A stretch of DNA of 64,000 bases from Sophora flavescens (taxonomy: Eukaryota; Streptophyta; Magnoliopsida; Fabales; Fabaceae): assembly GCA_030762895.1 (NCBI GenBank), contig CM061062.1:7281293-7345292 (forward strand), in the 5' to 3' direction. The first letter of the stretch is position 1. Every line of letters begins with the position of its first letter. The position numbers were made by a program, and so were the translations under genes. This document shows positions 22,496 through 34,625 of this stretch, piece by piece. A model generated the notes under the pieces. That model searched no databases and was not told where the DNA came from. It was given only the letters and a program-made list of their open reading frames with translations.

Positions 22496-24269
22496 TTGTG
22501 TGATTTTGACCCTGAAATTGAAAGAACACTGCACACACGCCTTAGGGCAATACGGGCAAGCACTAGTGGTAATTCTGATTTAGTTCCTGTTTTTTATATC
22601 TTGGGTGTCCAAAGGTCATTGTGGCAGGTTGGTGACCCTGTTGTTAACTACTATGGGTTGTGTTTTGAGTATCTTGGTGTGGTTGCTCCTTTTGAACTTA
22701 AATCTGGTTTAATACACTTGCCGCCAAGATTTAGTGGTCTTGCGGTGAGGATCCACATAAGCATTTGAAGGAATTTAAGGTGGTCCGTTCTACACCCTTG
22801 AGGCCTAAGGCATTATCAAGACCATATCAAATTGCGAGCCTTCCCTTTCTCCCTTGAAGGCGCTGCAAAGGATTGGCTATATTATTTGGAGCCAAATTCT
22901 GTCACAACTTGGAATGATCTGAAGAAGGTTTTCCTGGAAAGATACTTCCCTGCCTCCAGAGCTGCTTCCATCAGAAAGGAGATATGTGGCATCAGGCAAA
23001 GCAATGAGTCATTGGCTGAGTACTGGGAGAGGTTCAAAAAGTTGGTATCTAGCTGCCCTCAACACCAGATTTCCGAGCAGCTCCTTATTCAGTATTTTTA
23101 TGAGGGATTGCTCCCAATGGACAGAAATATTTTGGATGTCGCTAGTGGAGGAGCACTCGTCGATAAAACTCCAGCTGCTGCGAAGCAATTGATTGAGAAT
23201 ATGTCATTAAACTCCCAGCAGTTCACAACCAGGAGCAACTCTGTCGAGACAAGGGGTGTAAATGAGATTCAAGTTTCATCTTCCAACAAGGCACTCGAAA
23301 CCAGAATTGATGAGCTCACTTGTTTGGTGAAGCAACTGGCAATGGATAAGGTGCAGCCGGCGAGGTTGTGTGGCATGTGTAGTTCTCCTGAGCATCTGAC
23401 CGACACGTGCCCTATTCTCAAGGATGGGTCGATCACCGATATGCCTCAAGCTTATGCAGCTAATCTATACAATCAAGGCAATAATCGAACCTGGTATGGT
23501 ACTCCCGACCTCTCTACAAATAGGTACCATCCCAACCGGAGGAATCACCCTAATATGCGGTATGGGAACTCATCCCAACAACAACCGGTGGCACCACCAC
23601 CGAATCCTCCTCAAGTGACCACTTCTGCACCTTCCGGACCTTCATTAGAAGACTTGGTCAAACAAATGGCTGCACAAAATCTCCAGTTTCAGCATCAAGT
23701 TGGACAGTCTCGGCGGCGAGAACGATGCTAGCATTCAGGATTTGAGGACGCAGATTGGACAGCTTGCCACATCCATAAACAACTTACAGCAAGCTCAGGG
23801 ATCGAGCCAACTACCTGCACAGACAGTGGTGAATCCCAATGTCCCCAATCCCAATGTGAGTGCCATCTCTTTGAGATCCGGGAAAGTAGTAGAGGGAGCC
23901 CCTGAGAAAGATGAAGAAACTGTTGAGGCTATTCCTGAGCCCTCTGTTGTTGTTGAAACTGAGAGAGTGTATGTGCCCCCGATTCCCTTCCCACAAAGAG
24001 TGCAGAAAAATAAGAAGGTTGATGGGGAAGACAAGGAGAAGGAGATCTTAGATGTGTTCAGAAAGGTGGCGGTAAACATTCCACTCCTAGATGTGATTAA
24101 GCAAGTTCCAAGGTATGCAAAGTTTCTGAAGGATTTGTGTACCCACAAGAGGAGGATGAAGGGTAATGAGAGAGTTAACTTAGGGCGAAATGTTTCAGCC
24201 CTCATTCAGCCCAAACTTGCCCCCGAGAAGGTTACGGTTTCAGCCCTCACTCGTGCCTTTGCCACGTAG
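22496..24269 (+). pseudogene. Athila-type Gag, frameshifted
   Basis: The N-terminal part (22496-~22745) keeps IHLPPRFSGLA, then slips frame near 22745 and again near 22830. The Gag core follows (RAFPFSLEGAAKDWLYYL, FFP-like RYFPASRAASIRKEICGI). A zinc knuckle with C-x2-C-x4-H-x4-C spacing lies at ~23371-23412 (CGMCSSPEHLTDTC). Another frame change near 23700-23730 leads into the C-terminal part (ASIQDLRTQIGQLATSINNL), which ends at TAG 24267-24269. With LTRs this young, the frameshifts were probably present in the parent copy, so Gag would have had to be supplied by another element. Confidence 0.85.
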
Positions 24270-24689
24270 TGCAAGGATCCGGGCACTTTCACTATTCCAT
24301 GCACCATTGGGGACAGCAAATTCGACAATTGCATGTTGGATTTGGGAGCCTCCATAAATGTCATGCCCACCTCCATTTTCAACAACCTTGATCTGGGCCC
24401 TTTGCAACATACAGGACTTACCATACAGTTGGCCAACAGGACCAATGCTCGCCCCATGGGAGTGGTAGAAGATGTGTTGGTACGAGTTGATGATTTAATT
24501 TTCCCTGCCGACTTTTACATCCTGGACATGGCAGGGGAAACCAATTCAAGCAGATCACCAATCATCCTGGGCAGGCCGTTCATGAAGACGGCAAAGACGA
24601 AGATAGATGTTGATGATGGAACCATGTCCATGGAGTTCGGTGACATTATTGCAAGGTTCAACATTTTTGATGCTATGAAGCATCCATAG
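24270..24689 (+). pseudogene. Athila-type aspartic protease domain
   Basis: In the same frame as the Gag C-terminus, separated only by one TAG. Active-site motif DLGAS (the usual form is DSGA or DLGAS in this lineage) at ~24336, flap-side ILGRPF at ~24567; ends DAMKHP-stop at 24687-24689. Either the TAG is read through at low rate or it is a disabling mutation. Nothing of RT follows. Confidence 0.8.
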
Positions 24690-25561
24690 TTAGCCCCTTT
24701 GAGCCTAATTAGCCTATTGTTTCATGTTGACCTTATGTTATGAGCCTAAATCTGGAAAAACCATGTTAACCCGATCTTAGGATTAGGAGAGCATGGAAGC
24801 TTAGCAAGAGAATGGTTGCAAGAAACTAAGTTTGGGGTGGCTACAGTGATATGATGTGTTGTTGGGGATTGAGAAAAAGAAAAAAAAATAAAGGTTGGAG
24901 CCAAAGGGCAAAAATAAATCTCTCGATTTTTAAAAAAAAAAAATGCAAAATGTCAAGAAGGGTATTAGAAGAAAAGGGCTGTAGCCACCCAAGGCAAAAA
25001 GAAGAATAAGAATAGGAACTTGAGTAAGGAATTCAATGTGTAAACAGCTTCATGCTCTCTTAGTTCCTAGGGACTTCAGCCAGTACCTTTGTATATCCTT
25101 CCCTTAGCCAGGCCCCATTACAACCTTGAAAGACCTTTTGATGTTGCATGCATGTTCTCTGTGGGAACCATTTTGAGATGAAAATCAAATTCATGGGAAG
25201 TGCTCTTAAAAGTGAAACTGAGTGAAATGTTGTTAGCCTAGACAAACTGAGAGATTGAGTGAACACTAAACCCCTTTGTGAGGAAGGCGATTGTTTGAAT
25301 TTGGTGATCTCCCTCTTGTGTGTAACTTAGATCCCCTGTTTAGATTAATAATTGTTTGAATGATGAAATTCTCAAATGTTCAGAATAAATGATTGCGGGG
25401 ATTACATTGTTGAAAAGGGGGGAACATTGAAGGAAAATTGTTTTGATGAATTGCTTGGAATTTGTGCGAAATTGGTTGAAATCCTTCTAGCTTGCCAAGT
25501 CTTGAGTCGTTTTGAGTTTTAGTTTGCTTGGGGACAAGCAAAGTTCAAGTTTGGGGTATTT
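24690..25561 (+). other. 3' non-coding region with two PPT-like tracts
   Basis: No gene. 'aagtttggggtgg' at ~24827 and 'aagtttggggtat' at 25546-25559 resemble each other; the second adjoins the 3' LTR and is the likely primer for plus-strand synthesis. A-rich runs occur at ~24878-24945. Confidence 0.65.
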
Positions 25562-26904
25562 TGATAAGCCTCTGGCTCATCTAGTTTTATGACTAGTATG
25601 ACCGTGGTTTTGCGCCGATTATATCTCGTTTTCACCCAAATTAGGCCTGATTGTCCTCAAGCAAGGTTTTGAGTCCCTTAAGTAGTTTTAGGGTTATTTA
25701 GTCAATTTTTGAGTCAAATAAAGCACTTATGGCTATTTCATATTTTCAGGTTGACTTAGAGTCCAAGGAATGAAGGAAACAATGGAAATTGCAATCTGGA
25801 AACACTAGCCACGCGAGCAGATACTCGCCCCGCGAGAGTGAGGACCAGCCAGTGCCAGAAAAGTCATGTTCTCTGCCTCGCCCCGCGATCTATTGCTCGC
25901 CTCGCGAGCCTGAAGTCAGCAAGCATTACGGTCATCCCGTGACACCCATCACGGGCGTGAAGAGAAACCCCTGAAGACAGAGACCATCACGGCCTGGCCG
26001 TGATGAAGGTCACGGCCATGACAGATAAGCACCCGAAGACAGAGACCATCACGGTCTGGCCGTGATAGGCATCACGGTTGTGACAGCCCAGGTTTTGAAG
26101 ACTCGCCTCGCGAGAGTCACGCTCGCCTCGCGAGAATACAAATTCAAGAAGGCGCCATTTTAATATTCGCCTCGCGAGAAGCCACTCGCCTCGCGAGACT
26201 GCGCAGTTTCTGAAAGTTATAAATAGTTGTTTAGGGCAGAACAGAAGCATCTTTTGCTAATCCTTGTTTTCGAATTTCTCTGGTTGTTTTGCGTTTTTGA
26301 TGGAGAACTAGTCTCCTTGATCAATCTGCTGTAATCGGCTTCCGCCAACACTTGAGGTCTTGTAATTCCTGATTTAATTCTCTTCTCTCTTTCAATATCT
26401 ATTCTATATTCTCTGTTTGCTTAATTCAGTTTGTATCGAATGGGTATTGATTTGTTTCGATGATTGTGTGTTCCTAAACTTAATCGCGTTTGCTTAATTC
26501 GCGTGCGTTCAATTCGTGTTTGCTTAATTCACGAAGGGCTTCATCCGTTTGCTTAATTCGGAATTAGGAACATATGTCTCGTAGCGTCGGTTTCGCTTGT
26601 TAATTGATGTTACAATCGAAAAGGGTTTAGGATCCGCTTAGGGCTTGGATTTATATGAACCGATGATAGTGGGAAACCGAGAGCAGTAGGTTGATCGCTT
26701 AGCTTAATTGGTAATTGTTTAGTTTACATTAGTTTTCTGCTTTGTTTTCCTTGTTTAACTTGAATTCCAAAACCCCCCAAGAAAACTGATTTTCTGTGAT
26801 AATAACATTACGAGAGTCCTTGTGATACGATACCCGAGTTGTCGCACACTAAACTACATTTTTACTAACCGCTCATCTTTTGACGCGTGCGCGACAGCGC
26901 GTCA
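25562..26904 (+). repeat. 3' LTR of the TR-GAG type element
   Basis: 1343 bp, matching the 5' LTR with three visible substitutions. Confidence 0.92.
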
Positions 26905-28125
26905 GCGAGACAGAAGGTCAACAAAGCAGCAAAAGTCATCATTTATGGATCGCCACGCGAAAATCTTCTCGCCCCGCGAGCGTCTGAAGACCTGCAAGAC
27001 AGAGACTATCACGGCATAGCCGTGATTAAGGTCACGACTGTGACAAATTTAGGTTTGAACTCTCGCCTCGCGAGAACCTGAAGACCCAGGAAGACAGAGA
27101 CCATCACGGCCCAGCCGTGATGAATGTCACGGCTGTGACAGATTGAAGTAGGAAGACTCGCCCCGCGAACACATCCTCGCCTCGCGAAAATCCAAACTTG
27201 AATGCACGCCAAAACTAAAATTCGCGTCGCGAGAGTAAGCTCGCCCCGCGAGCAGGCGAGAAACAGAATCCTTATTTAAAGGCTGTCTCAGACCAGAATT
27301 GGATATCAAGTTGTTAGCCACTGTTTAGAACTGTAGTGCGAATCCTTGTTTCTGGAGCTGCGTCTCCCTTCTCTTTTCTCTTCTTCTTTTAGTTTATTAT
27401 TATGGAGATTATTGCCGATTGTTTGTGCGTCGTCACGGGCATGAGGAACTAATCCCCTCGTCCGAGGGATCAATGAAGCCACCCATGGCGGTGTAGTGTT
27501 CTTGTGGTGTATTTTTTTTCCCTTCTCTTATGAATGTTTTCCAATTATGTTTTGATTGCGTTGATCATATGTGTTGCGTGATTAACTAGTTAACGTGTTG
27601 AGGCCGAACGGCGAGTCGCGTTTTAGAACTTGAATTGGAATCATTAATTGAATAATGAGCACGACAGTGGATTTATTTGATTAGTGCAACCATATAGGGA
27701 ACAAGGTTTGATAGAATTCGAGATTAGGATTATGAGACCTAGTAAGTAATTAATCCAATCGTCGAATACGTCCTATTGAGCACGACAGTGGATATAGGAG
27801 AAATTAGGGGTCCCGGTTGACATTTAATTGAACTTAGGGAGGAATACATCATCACTTGGGTACTATACATGATTGGGTAGGTGGATTTGAGACCTTGGAT
27901 ATTTTAATTTCTGAATTTAATCACCTTAGCTTTAATTGATTTCTTATTTGAATTGCGATATTAATCTCTCTCTCTCAACCACCTTCTGTAACTTGACCAA
28001 ACATATCGGATTTCCCGCGGATTAGTTGAATTGGTAGCCCAATCCCTGAGTTCGACCTCGGTAATTACTTACCGTGTTTCTTTTATTACTTGCGACGACC
28101 CGGTACACTTGCCGGCGTCACAACA

Positions 28126-29236
28126 ACAGACAATGGACTAGAGTATTTGAATGAGGAGTTCAATGAATTCTGCAAGGACAATGGGATCAAAAGGCACAAA
28201 ACAGTGAGAATGACCCCTCAATAAAATGGGCTTGCTACAAGAATGAACATGACCATTTTGGAGAGGGTGAGATGCATGTTGTCACACTCAAAACTGATCA
28301 AAAGTTTTTGGGGTGTGGCTTCCAGCACAACATGCTATTTGATCAATAGGTGTCCCTCAGCTGCAATTGGTTTAAAGACACCAGAAGAGATATGGACAGG
28401 CAAGGCTCCAAACTATGAGAACTTGAAGATTTTTGGATGCACTGTGTACATTCATAGTAATGATGGAAAACTTGAACCAAGAGCTAAGAAGGGAATCTTC
28501 TTAGGCTATCCAGAAGGAGTGAAAGGATACGAGGTGTGGTTGGTGAATCCTACAAGTCAAAGGACTATAATTAGCTAAGATATGGTTTTTAGAGAGGGAG
28601 ACATGTTGAAAAATGATCAGGAAATTACACAGCCAGCAACACAGCAGGTGCAAGATGATCATGGAGTTCATTTGGAGGTGGAGAAACCTGCAGGAAGTTC
28701 AAATTCTGGGGAGACTCGACTGTAGAACCTTATCATGAACATATAGATTTACATGTTTTTTATAAACCTGAAACATCTTATAATTTGGTCAGGGACAGGG
28801 AGAGGAGACATATCAAACCCCCACAGAGATTTGGCTATGTAGATATCATAGCATATGCTTTGAATATAGAAGCTGATGATCAAGCATCAAATCTTATTTC
28901 CTACAAAGATGCAATGTTCAGGCCTGACAGTGAGCATTGGAAGCAAGCCATGATAGAGGAAATGAGTTCCCTGATGAGAAATGATACATGGGAACTTGTT
29001 GAATAACCAGAAAAACAAAAGGTTGTTGGATGCAAATGGATTCTCAAGAAGCCAGAGATAGAAGGAGTTGAAAAGGGTAGATACAAGGCAAGACTTGTAG
29101 CAAAAAGGTTTCACTCAAAGAGAGGGAATCGATTTCAATGAAATCTTCTCTTCGGTTGTTAAACACACTAGCATTAGAGTCATATTGACTCTTGTTGCTG
29201 TCCATAATCTTGAATTGGAGTAGATGGATATAATAA
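28126..29236 (+). pseudogene. Tork-like copia copy 2, segment 3 (integrase C-part and start of RT)
   Basis: Resumes at the Asp-Asn-Gly motif interrupted at 20756. The third catalytic residue is lost: the usual E in the QNG-x-AERMN motif is T, and the preceding codon is a stop (PQ*NGLATRMN). It then shows CYLINRCPSAAIG and the integrase C-domain (IFGCTVYIHS). After stops near 28575, 28723 and 28745, the linker (ERRHIKPPQRFGYVD) and RT start (EMSSLMRNDTWELVE, KARLVAKRF) follow. It ends where a reverse-strand SIRE LTR entered (29237). Confidence 0.85.
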
Positions 29237-30060
29237 CTGAAGTTGGCACAGGCAAACACAAGAAAGGGGGGGTTGAATTGTGTTTGTTAATTATTTTCGC
29301 AAAAACCCTTTTGAACAACTTTTTCACAAGCAGAAGATAAAAAGATTAAGCACACAAGAAATCCTTTTTAAAAGATCAACAAAAGCAATATCAAAACCCC
29401 ACAGTTAGTATAAGCAAATAAAACTGAAGAGTTTAGGGATAGAAAATCCACACAAGAGATTTTATCCTGGTTCACTCTCTTCCAACCAAGAGCTACGTCC
29501 AGTCCCTTCGACTTGAAGGATTTTTCCACTATTTCTTCAAATAGATTACACAACAAGTATTCAACACCTCTTCAGGCTACAAGTATTCCTTTCTTTCCAA
29601 GCCTCTTCAGGCTCTAACTCTATCACGTAGATTTAAAATGTGATATTCTTAACTCACTAAGTGTGAGAGTATGACAGTTTAAGATCAGTTGAATATTACA
29701 ACAATATTCAAGCTAAATCAATATAGACTTTTGCTTTTGAAAGAATGAAAGAATAAGAGCTTGTCTTCTCAAGAATTGTATTGTCAGAAGTTAGGCAAGC
29801 AAAAAGTTGTTCTTCAGTATCTGAGGTCTTCTACTTATATAGTGACCTTCTTCTTCTTTTGTAATTCTTCAACGGTTACTTTGAATAATCCCGTTTAGAG
29901 ATAGCATTAAATGCATGATATCCGTTGAGACTGATAGCCTTATTTTGACGAGTTGAAAAGTATCCTTGGTTATCAGAGAATCACAAAATGGAGGCGCACT
30001 GTTCTGAGCAGTTGTACCTTTAAAGCTTTATTTCCTCATTTGTGTGTAACACAACTTTTG
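29237..30060 (-). mobile_element. SIRE-type LTR, reverse orientation (left arm of inverted pair)
   Basis: On the minus strand it ends in the same CTTCA as the next LTR (plus-strand start tgaagttggc). It contains the R/U5 part with 'gaaccaggataaaatc', 'cctgaagaggtg' repeats and a reversed TATA-like 'actatataagt' near 29835. The U3 edge is not clear. It sits directly in the RT of copia copy 2. Confidence 0.65.
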
Positions 30061-30099
30061 TTCAGCAATAAAGATGTCATCGTACAGATCGTTTTGCAA

Positions 30100-30623
30100 T
30101 TCCAATTGTACTATTCTTTCATTCTTTCAAAAGCAAAAGTCTGTAATTTATTAGTTTGAATATTGTTTTAATATTGAACTGATCTTAAACTGCCATACTC
30201 TCACACTTAGTGAGTTAAGAAGATCAATCTTTAAATCTCTGATAGAGTTAGAGCCTGAAGAGGCTTGGTAACAAAGGAATACTTGTAGCCTGAAGAGGTG
30301 TTGAATACTTGTTGTGTAATCTATTTGGAGAAATAGTGGGAAAATCCTTCAAGTCGAAGGGACTGGACGTAGCTCTTGGTTGGAAGAGAGTGAACCAGGA
30401 TAAAATCTCGTGTGAATTTTCTATCCCTAAACTCTTCAGTTTTTATTTGCTTATACTAACTGTGGGGTTTTGATATTGCTTTTGTTAATCTTTTAAAAAG
30501 GATTTATTGTGTGCTTAATCTTTTTATCTTCTGCTTGTGAAAAAGTTGTTCAAAAGGGTTTTTGCGAAAATAATTAACAAACACAATTCAACTCCCTTCT
30601 TATGTTTGCCTGTGTCAACTTCA
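30100..30623 (+). mobile_element. 5' LTR (R/U5 part) of the plus-strand SIRE element
   Basis: Mirror image of 29237-29760 at high identity, ending CAACTTCA immediately before a primer site. The U3 part is missing or replaced by the spacer at 29770-30100. Confidence 0.75.
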
Positions 30624-30624
30624 G

Positions 30625-30637
30625 TTGGTATCAGAGC
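30625..30637 (+). promoter_or_regulatory. Primer-binding site TTGGTATCAGAGC (tRNA-Met)
   Basis: Canonical copia primer site one base after the LTR. Confidence 0.85.
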
Positions 30638-30679
30638 TCAGTCTTGACAGAGTTGAGCATCTAACAAGTGCTTAGGCAG

Positions 30680-33600
30680 TACAGCTATAAATAGACCTCC
30701 TCTCTTCAATGGAACTGATTATGATTATTGGAAAAAGAGGATGATGGCATTCTTGGATGCATAGAATGCTGACATCTGGAAACTAATTGAAAATGGCTAC
30801 ACTAAGCCAAGGAGTGAAGCTGGAGCTGCAGTGCCTAGAGCTGAATGGACTCAAGAGCAGAAAAGCCAACATCAACTAAACTTGAAAGCTAAGCACTATC
30901 TCATGTGTGCTATCACCATATCTGAGCATGACAAGGTTCATAGCTGCAATACAGCTAAAGAAATCTGGGATACTCTTGCACTAGCTCTTGAAGGTTCCTC
31001 ACAAGTGAAGGAATCAAAGATAAGCATGATGTTCACCAGTATGAGCTATTCAAGATAGCTGATCATGAAACCATAGACCAGATGTTTGGAAGATTCCAAA
31101 CTATCACCATCAATCTCAGGTCTCTTGGAAAGGTCTATGAAAATAGAGATCATGTGAGAAAAATTTTGAGAAGTCTGTCAAAGCAGTGGAGACCTAAGGT
31201 AACTGCTATCCAGGAAGCAAAGAATCTGAATACTCTTTCTCTGGAAGAGCTTTTGGGGTCATTAAAAGTTCATAAACTTGAACTCAATGAAGAGGAAAAC
31301 TCCAGAAAAGGAAAGTCCATTGCCTTAAAGGCCAAGAAAGTTAGTTCCTCAAAGATGCTTAAAGTTCATGAGTCTTCAGATGAAGCTGATTCATCAAATA
31401 ATGAAGATGACTCAAATGAGGATGAACTATCTTTCATCTCCAGAAAAATACAACACATGTGGAGAAAGAAAGGTGGATTCAGAAGGAAGCATCTCAACAA
31501 AAAATTCTCCAAGGAGAAGTCATATTCCAAGGAGAAAGGTCCACCCCTGTGCTTTGAATGTAAGAAACCAGGGCACTTCAAAGCTGACTGCCCAGAGCTG
31601 AAGGAGAAAAAGAAATTCTTAAAAAAGTAGAAAGGCTTGATGGCTACTTAGGAGGATCTTGACCTGTCTTCTTCAGATGAAGAAGATGAAGCAGGAGAAG
31701 AAGCAAACATTTGCTTCATGGCTGACACTGTATCAGAAAGTGAATTCACTGATGCTGAGGTAATAGAATCTGATCCATCCACTCTTCAAACTGATTTTGA
31801 TGAATTGCTGCATGAATCAGGCTACTTGGGAGGATCTTGACCAGTCTTCTTCAGATGAAGAAGATGAAGCAAGAGAAGAAGCAAACATTTGCTTCATGGC
31901 TGACACTGGATCAGAAAGTGAATTCACTGATGCTGAGGTAACAAAATCTGATCCATCCACTCTTCAAACTGTTTTTGATGAATTGCTGCATGAATCATGC
32001 ATACTATCTAAAGAGTATAAGAGTCTCAAAAAGAAGTTTATTAAACTTTCTAGAGACTATGGTAAGGTCTGCACAGTAAATCAAAACCCATTTCTAGCTT
32101 TGTGAAGTTGAAAAACTGAAACAAGATGTGACATACTAGACAGACTCTCTGTCAAAAATGGTTGGTAGCTCAGATAAATTAAATCTTGTATTAAGATATT
32201 CTAGATCACCACATGATAAATCTGGCATTGGTTATGATAAAGAGAAGCAAGATGCATCTCTGAATAAACCAAAATTGCATACACAATATAAGGCTTTTAA
32301 ATCCCGTCCACATCATACTAAGTCAAAACCAAGCCCTTCCAATACTTACTGCAAAGTATGTGGAAAAAGTGGGCATGTGTCATCTAAATGCATACATAAC
32401 AAGCATGTAAAGCATTCACGACCTATGATCACTAACAAGAAAGGACCCAAGTCAATTTGGGTACCTAAAGATAAGATAATCCCTGTTGCAGATCTGCTTA
32501 ACAACAGGAAAGAAACAGAAGTCCTGGTACTCGGACAGTGGATGCTCACGACACATGACAGGAGAAAGGTATATGTTCCAAGACCTTAGACCCAAAGATG
32601 GTGGCTGGGTCACTTTTGGAGGAAATCAAAAAGGAAAGATCATTGGTATTGGTAAAATTGGTAAACATCCTTTTCCCTCCATTGATAATGTTCTGTTAGT
32701 AAATGGTCTTAAACACAATCTGCTTAGCGTTAGTCAATTATGTGATAGTGGGTTTGCTATTTCATTTAATAAGAATATGTGTTTCATCAAGAAAGCTGAT
32801 GGATCACTCTTGTTCACTACTCAGAGGGAAAACAATCTGTATAAGATTGACTTAGAGGACCTCTTAAATCAAAGTGTGTCATGTCTAGTGTCCACTGAGG
32901 ATGAACGATGGTTTTGACACAAAAGGTTGGGTCATGCAAGTTTGAGATTAATCTCAAACTGAAAAAGCATAACCTTGTAAGAGGACTACCAAACCGTAGT
33001 TTCAAATCTGATGCTTTCTGTGATGCATGTCAGAAGGGAAAACAAGTCAAAGGTTCCTTTGAATCTAAGAATGTTGTTAGTACCAACAGACCACTAGAGT
33101 TGCTACACCTTGATCTCTTTGGTCCAACAAGGACCGCCTCTGTCAGTGGAAAGAAATATGGTCTTGTCATAGTAGACGACTACACTAGATGGACATGGGT
33201 TATGTTCCTTGCTCACAAGGATGAGTCATTCAAGGTCTTTTATGTATTCTGCAAACGTGTACAGAATGAAAAAGGCATGTGTATAGCTTCAATTAGAAGT
33301 GACCATGGGGGAGAAGTTGTCAATGAGCTATTCCATGAGTTTTATGAAGAAAGTGGTATTCAACACAACTTCTCAATACCAAGAACACCACAGCAAAATG
33401 GTGTGGTAGAGAGAAAGAACATATCTCTTCAAGAGATGGCTAGGACTATGCTCAATGACAATTCTGTCCCTAAGCACTTCTGGGCTGAAGCTGTGAACAC
33501 TGCCTGCTACATTCATAATAGAATATACATTAGACCTATTATGAATAAGACTCCTTATGAATTGTGGAAAGACAGAAAACCCAACATTTAATACTTTCAC

Positions 33601-34284
33601 CCTTTCGGATGTAAATGTTATATTTTGAATACAAAAGATCAACTTGGTAAATTTGATGCTAAAGTAGATAATGGAATCCTTCTAGGATTTTCTGAAACTT
33701 CAAAAGGCTTTAGAGTTTATAATTCTAGAAATTTAGTGGTAGACGAATGTATTCATGTGAAATTTGATGACAAACAGCCTGATAAGGATCTATCAGAGCT
33801 AGATGAAGCTTTTGCAGATCTTGATCTAAACATTTCAGGAGAGAAACCAGAAATCAAGAATGATATCCAAGTAGACGACACTTCTCAACAACAACCTGAA
33901 ACTTCTACCTCTCAACAGGAAAATGCTCAAAAATCTTGGTATTTCAGAAATTACCATCCTCAAAATCAAATCATTGGTGACCCCAATGACAAGCTAAGAA
34001 CTAGGTCAACTTTCAGAGAACAAAGTGATTCCGCTCTTGTCTCTGAATGTGAACCAAAGTCAGTGGACAAAGCTCTACTGGACGAGGGATGGATTCTTGC
34101 TATGCAAGAAGAGCTAAATCAGTTTGAGAGAAGTGGAGTCTAGATGCTTGTACCCCTGCCTGAAGACAAGTCAGTCATTGGAACAAAGTGGGTCTACAGA
34201 AACAAGCTTGATGAAGATGGTAAGGTTGTGAGAAACAAGGCAAGACTTGTTGCTCAAGGCTACTCTCAAGAAGAAGATATAGAC
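30680..34284 (+). pseudogene. SIRE-type copia gag-protease-integrase-RT start
   Basis: Gag begins near 30690 (RPPLFNGTDYDYWKKRMMAF) with an early stop and a frameshift near 31040. Zinc knuckle CFECKKPGHFKADC at ~31552-31593; a second one, CKVCGKSGHVSSKC, at ~32350-32391. A 178-bp duplication (31643-31998) shifts the frame. Protease DSG motif (WYSDSGCSRHMTG) at ~32525. Integrase zinc region, then catalytic D (LLHLDLFGP), D (SIRSDHGGE) and E (PQQNGVVERKN), all present. Stops at DERWF*, KPNI* and SGV*. The RT start (KSVIGTKWVYRN) runs into a SIRE LTR at 34285. The pol resumes at ~37100. Confidence 0.88.
31643..31998 (+). repeat. 178-bp tandem duplication in SIRE gag
   Basis: Two copies of an acidic segment (SSSDEEDEA, EEANICFMADT, SESEFTDAEV). 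Because 178 is not a multiple of three, the second copy is out of frame with the first. Confidence 0.85.
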
Positions 34285-34625
34285 TGTTAAGTCTCTAAAA
34301 TGTCTGATGTGCATTTCCCTAAGTTTTGATGAGAAATAAACATTGGTTAATGATTTAATTAACCTTCATATTGGTTGTTAACCTGTCTATCTAGTGTTCC
34401 GATTAAATAATAGAATCATCTGTCCAACGCAAGTGATAGAATCTCACGTCCAACGCAAGTGATAGAAGCTCACGTCCAACACTGTAGCGATTGAAGTGCA
34501 CGTCCAACATAAGTGATAAAAGTGGGCGTCCAATAAAGTGATAAAAACCAGTGTCCACTAAAGTGATGAAAGCCAGCATCCACTAAAATAAAAGCCAGCG
34601 TCCACTAAAGTAGTGAATGCAACAT
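34285..34625 (+). mobile_element. SIRE-type LTR 5' fragment with 20-30 bp minisatellite
   Basis: Starts TGTTAAGTCTC inside the RT. Contains short repeats of the form 'cacgtccaac-aagtgatagaagct' that match, in reverse, the array at 45760-45860. It is cut off at ~34625 by the Athila-like element. Confidence 0.65.

Larger units (their letters stand above)
21055..26904 (+). mobile_element. Non-autonomous Athila/Calypso-type element (TR-GAG type), complete
   Basis: LTR 21055-22397, internal region with gag and protease, LTR 25562-26904; perfect 5-bp target duplication GCGAG at 21050-21054 and 26905-26909. Both LTRs are 1343 bp and differ at three positions by eye (21300, 21485, 21737 against +4507). 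The internal region has no RT, RNase H or integrase. Elements with only gag between LTRs (TR-GAG) are known in plants; this one also keeps a protease domain. It inserted into a solo LTR of its own family. Confidence 0.92.
20757..28125 (+). mobile_element. Solo Athila-type LTR (outer), split by a younger relative
   Basis: Starts TGATAAGCC like the inner element's LTRs and ends ...CACAACA. It is flanked by a near-perfect 5-bp duplication, acgga (20752-20756) and acaga (28126-28130). Without the inner element (21055-26909) it is 1515 bp, the size of one LTR, and has no primer site or ORF, so it is a solo LTR. Its right part (26910-28125) carries GCGAG and CACGGC palindromes, a TATA-like 'cttatttaaagg' near 27275, and a U5-like end. 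The conserved GGCGTCA near the end (28114-28120) matches the ends of the related LTRs. Confidence 0.8.

Noticed and set aside
23795..24205. 136-codon reverse-strand ORF
   Set aside because: Antisense of the Gag C-terminal part; Ser/Thr/Phe-rich composition is that of a shadow frame.
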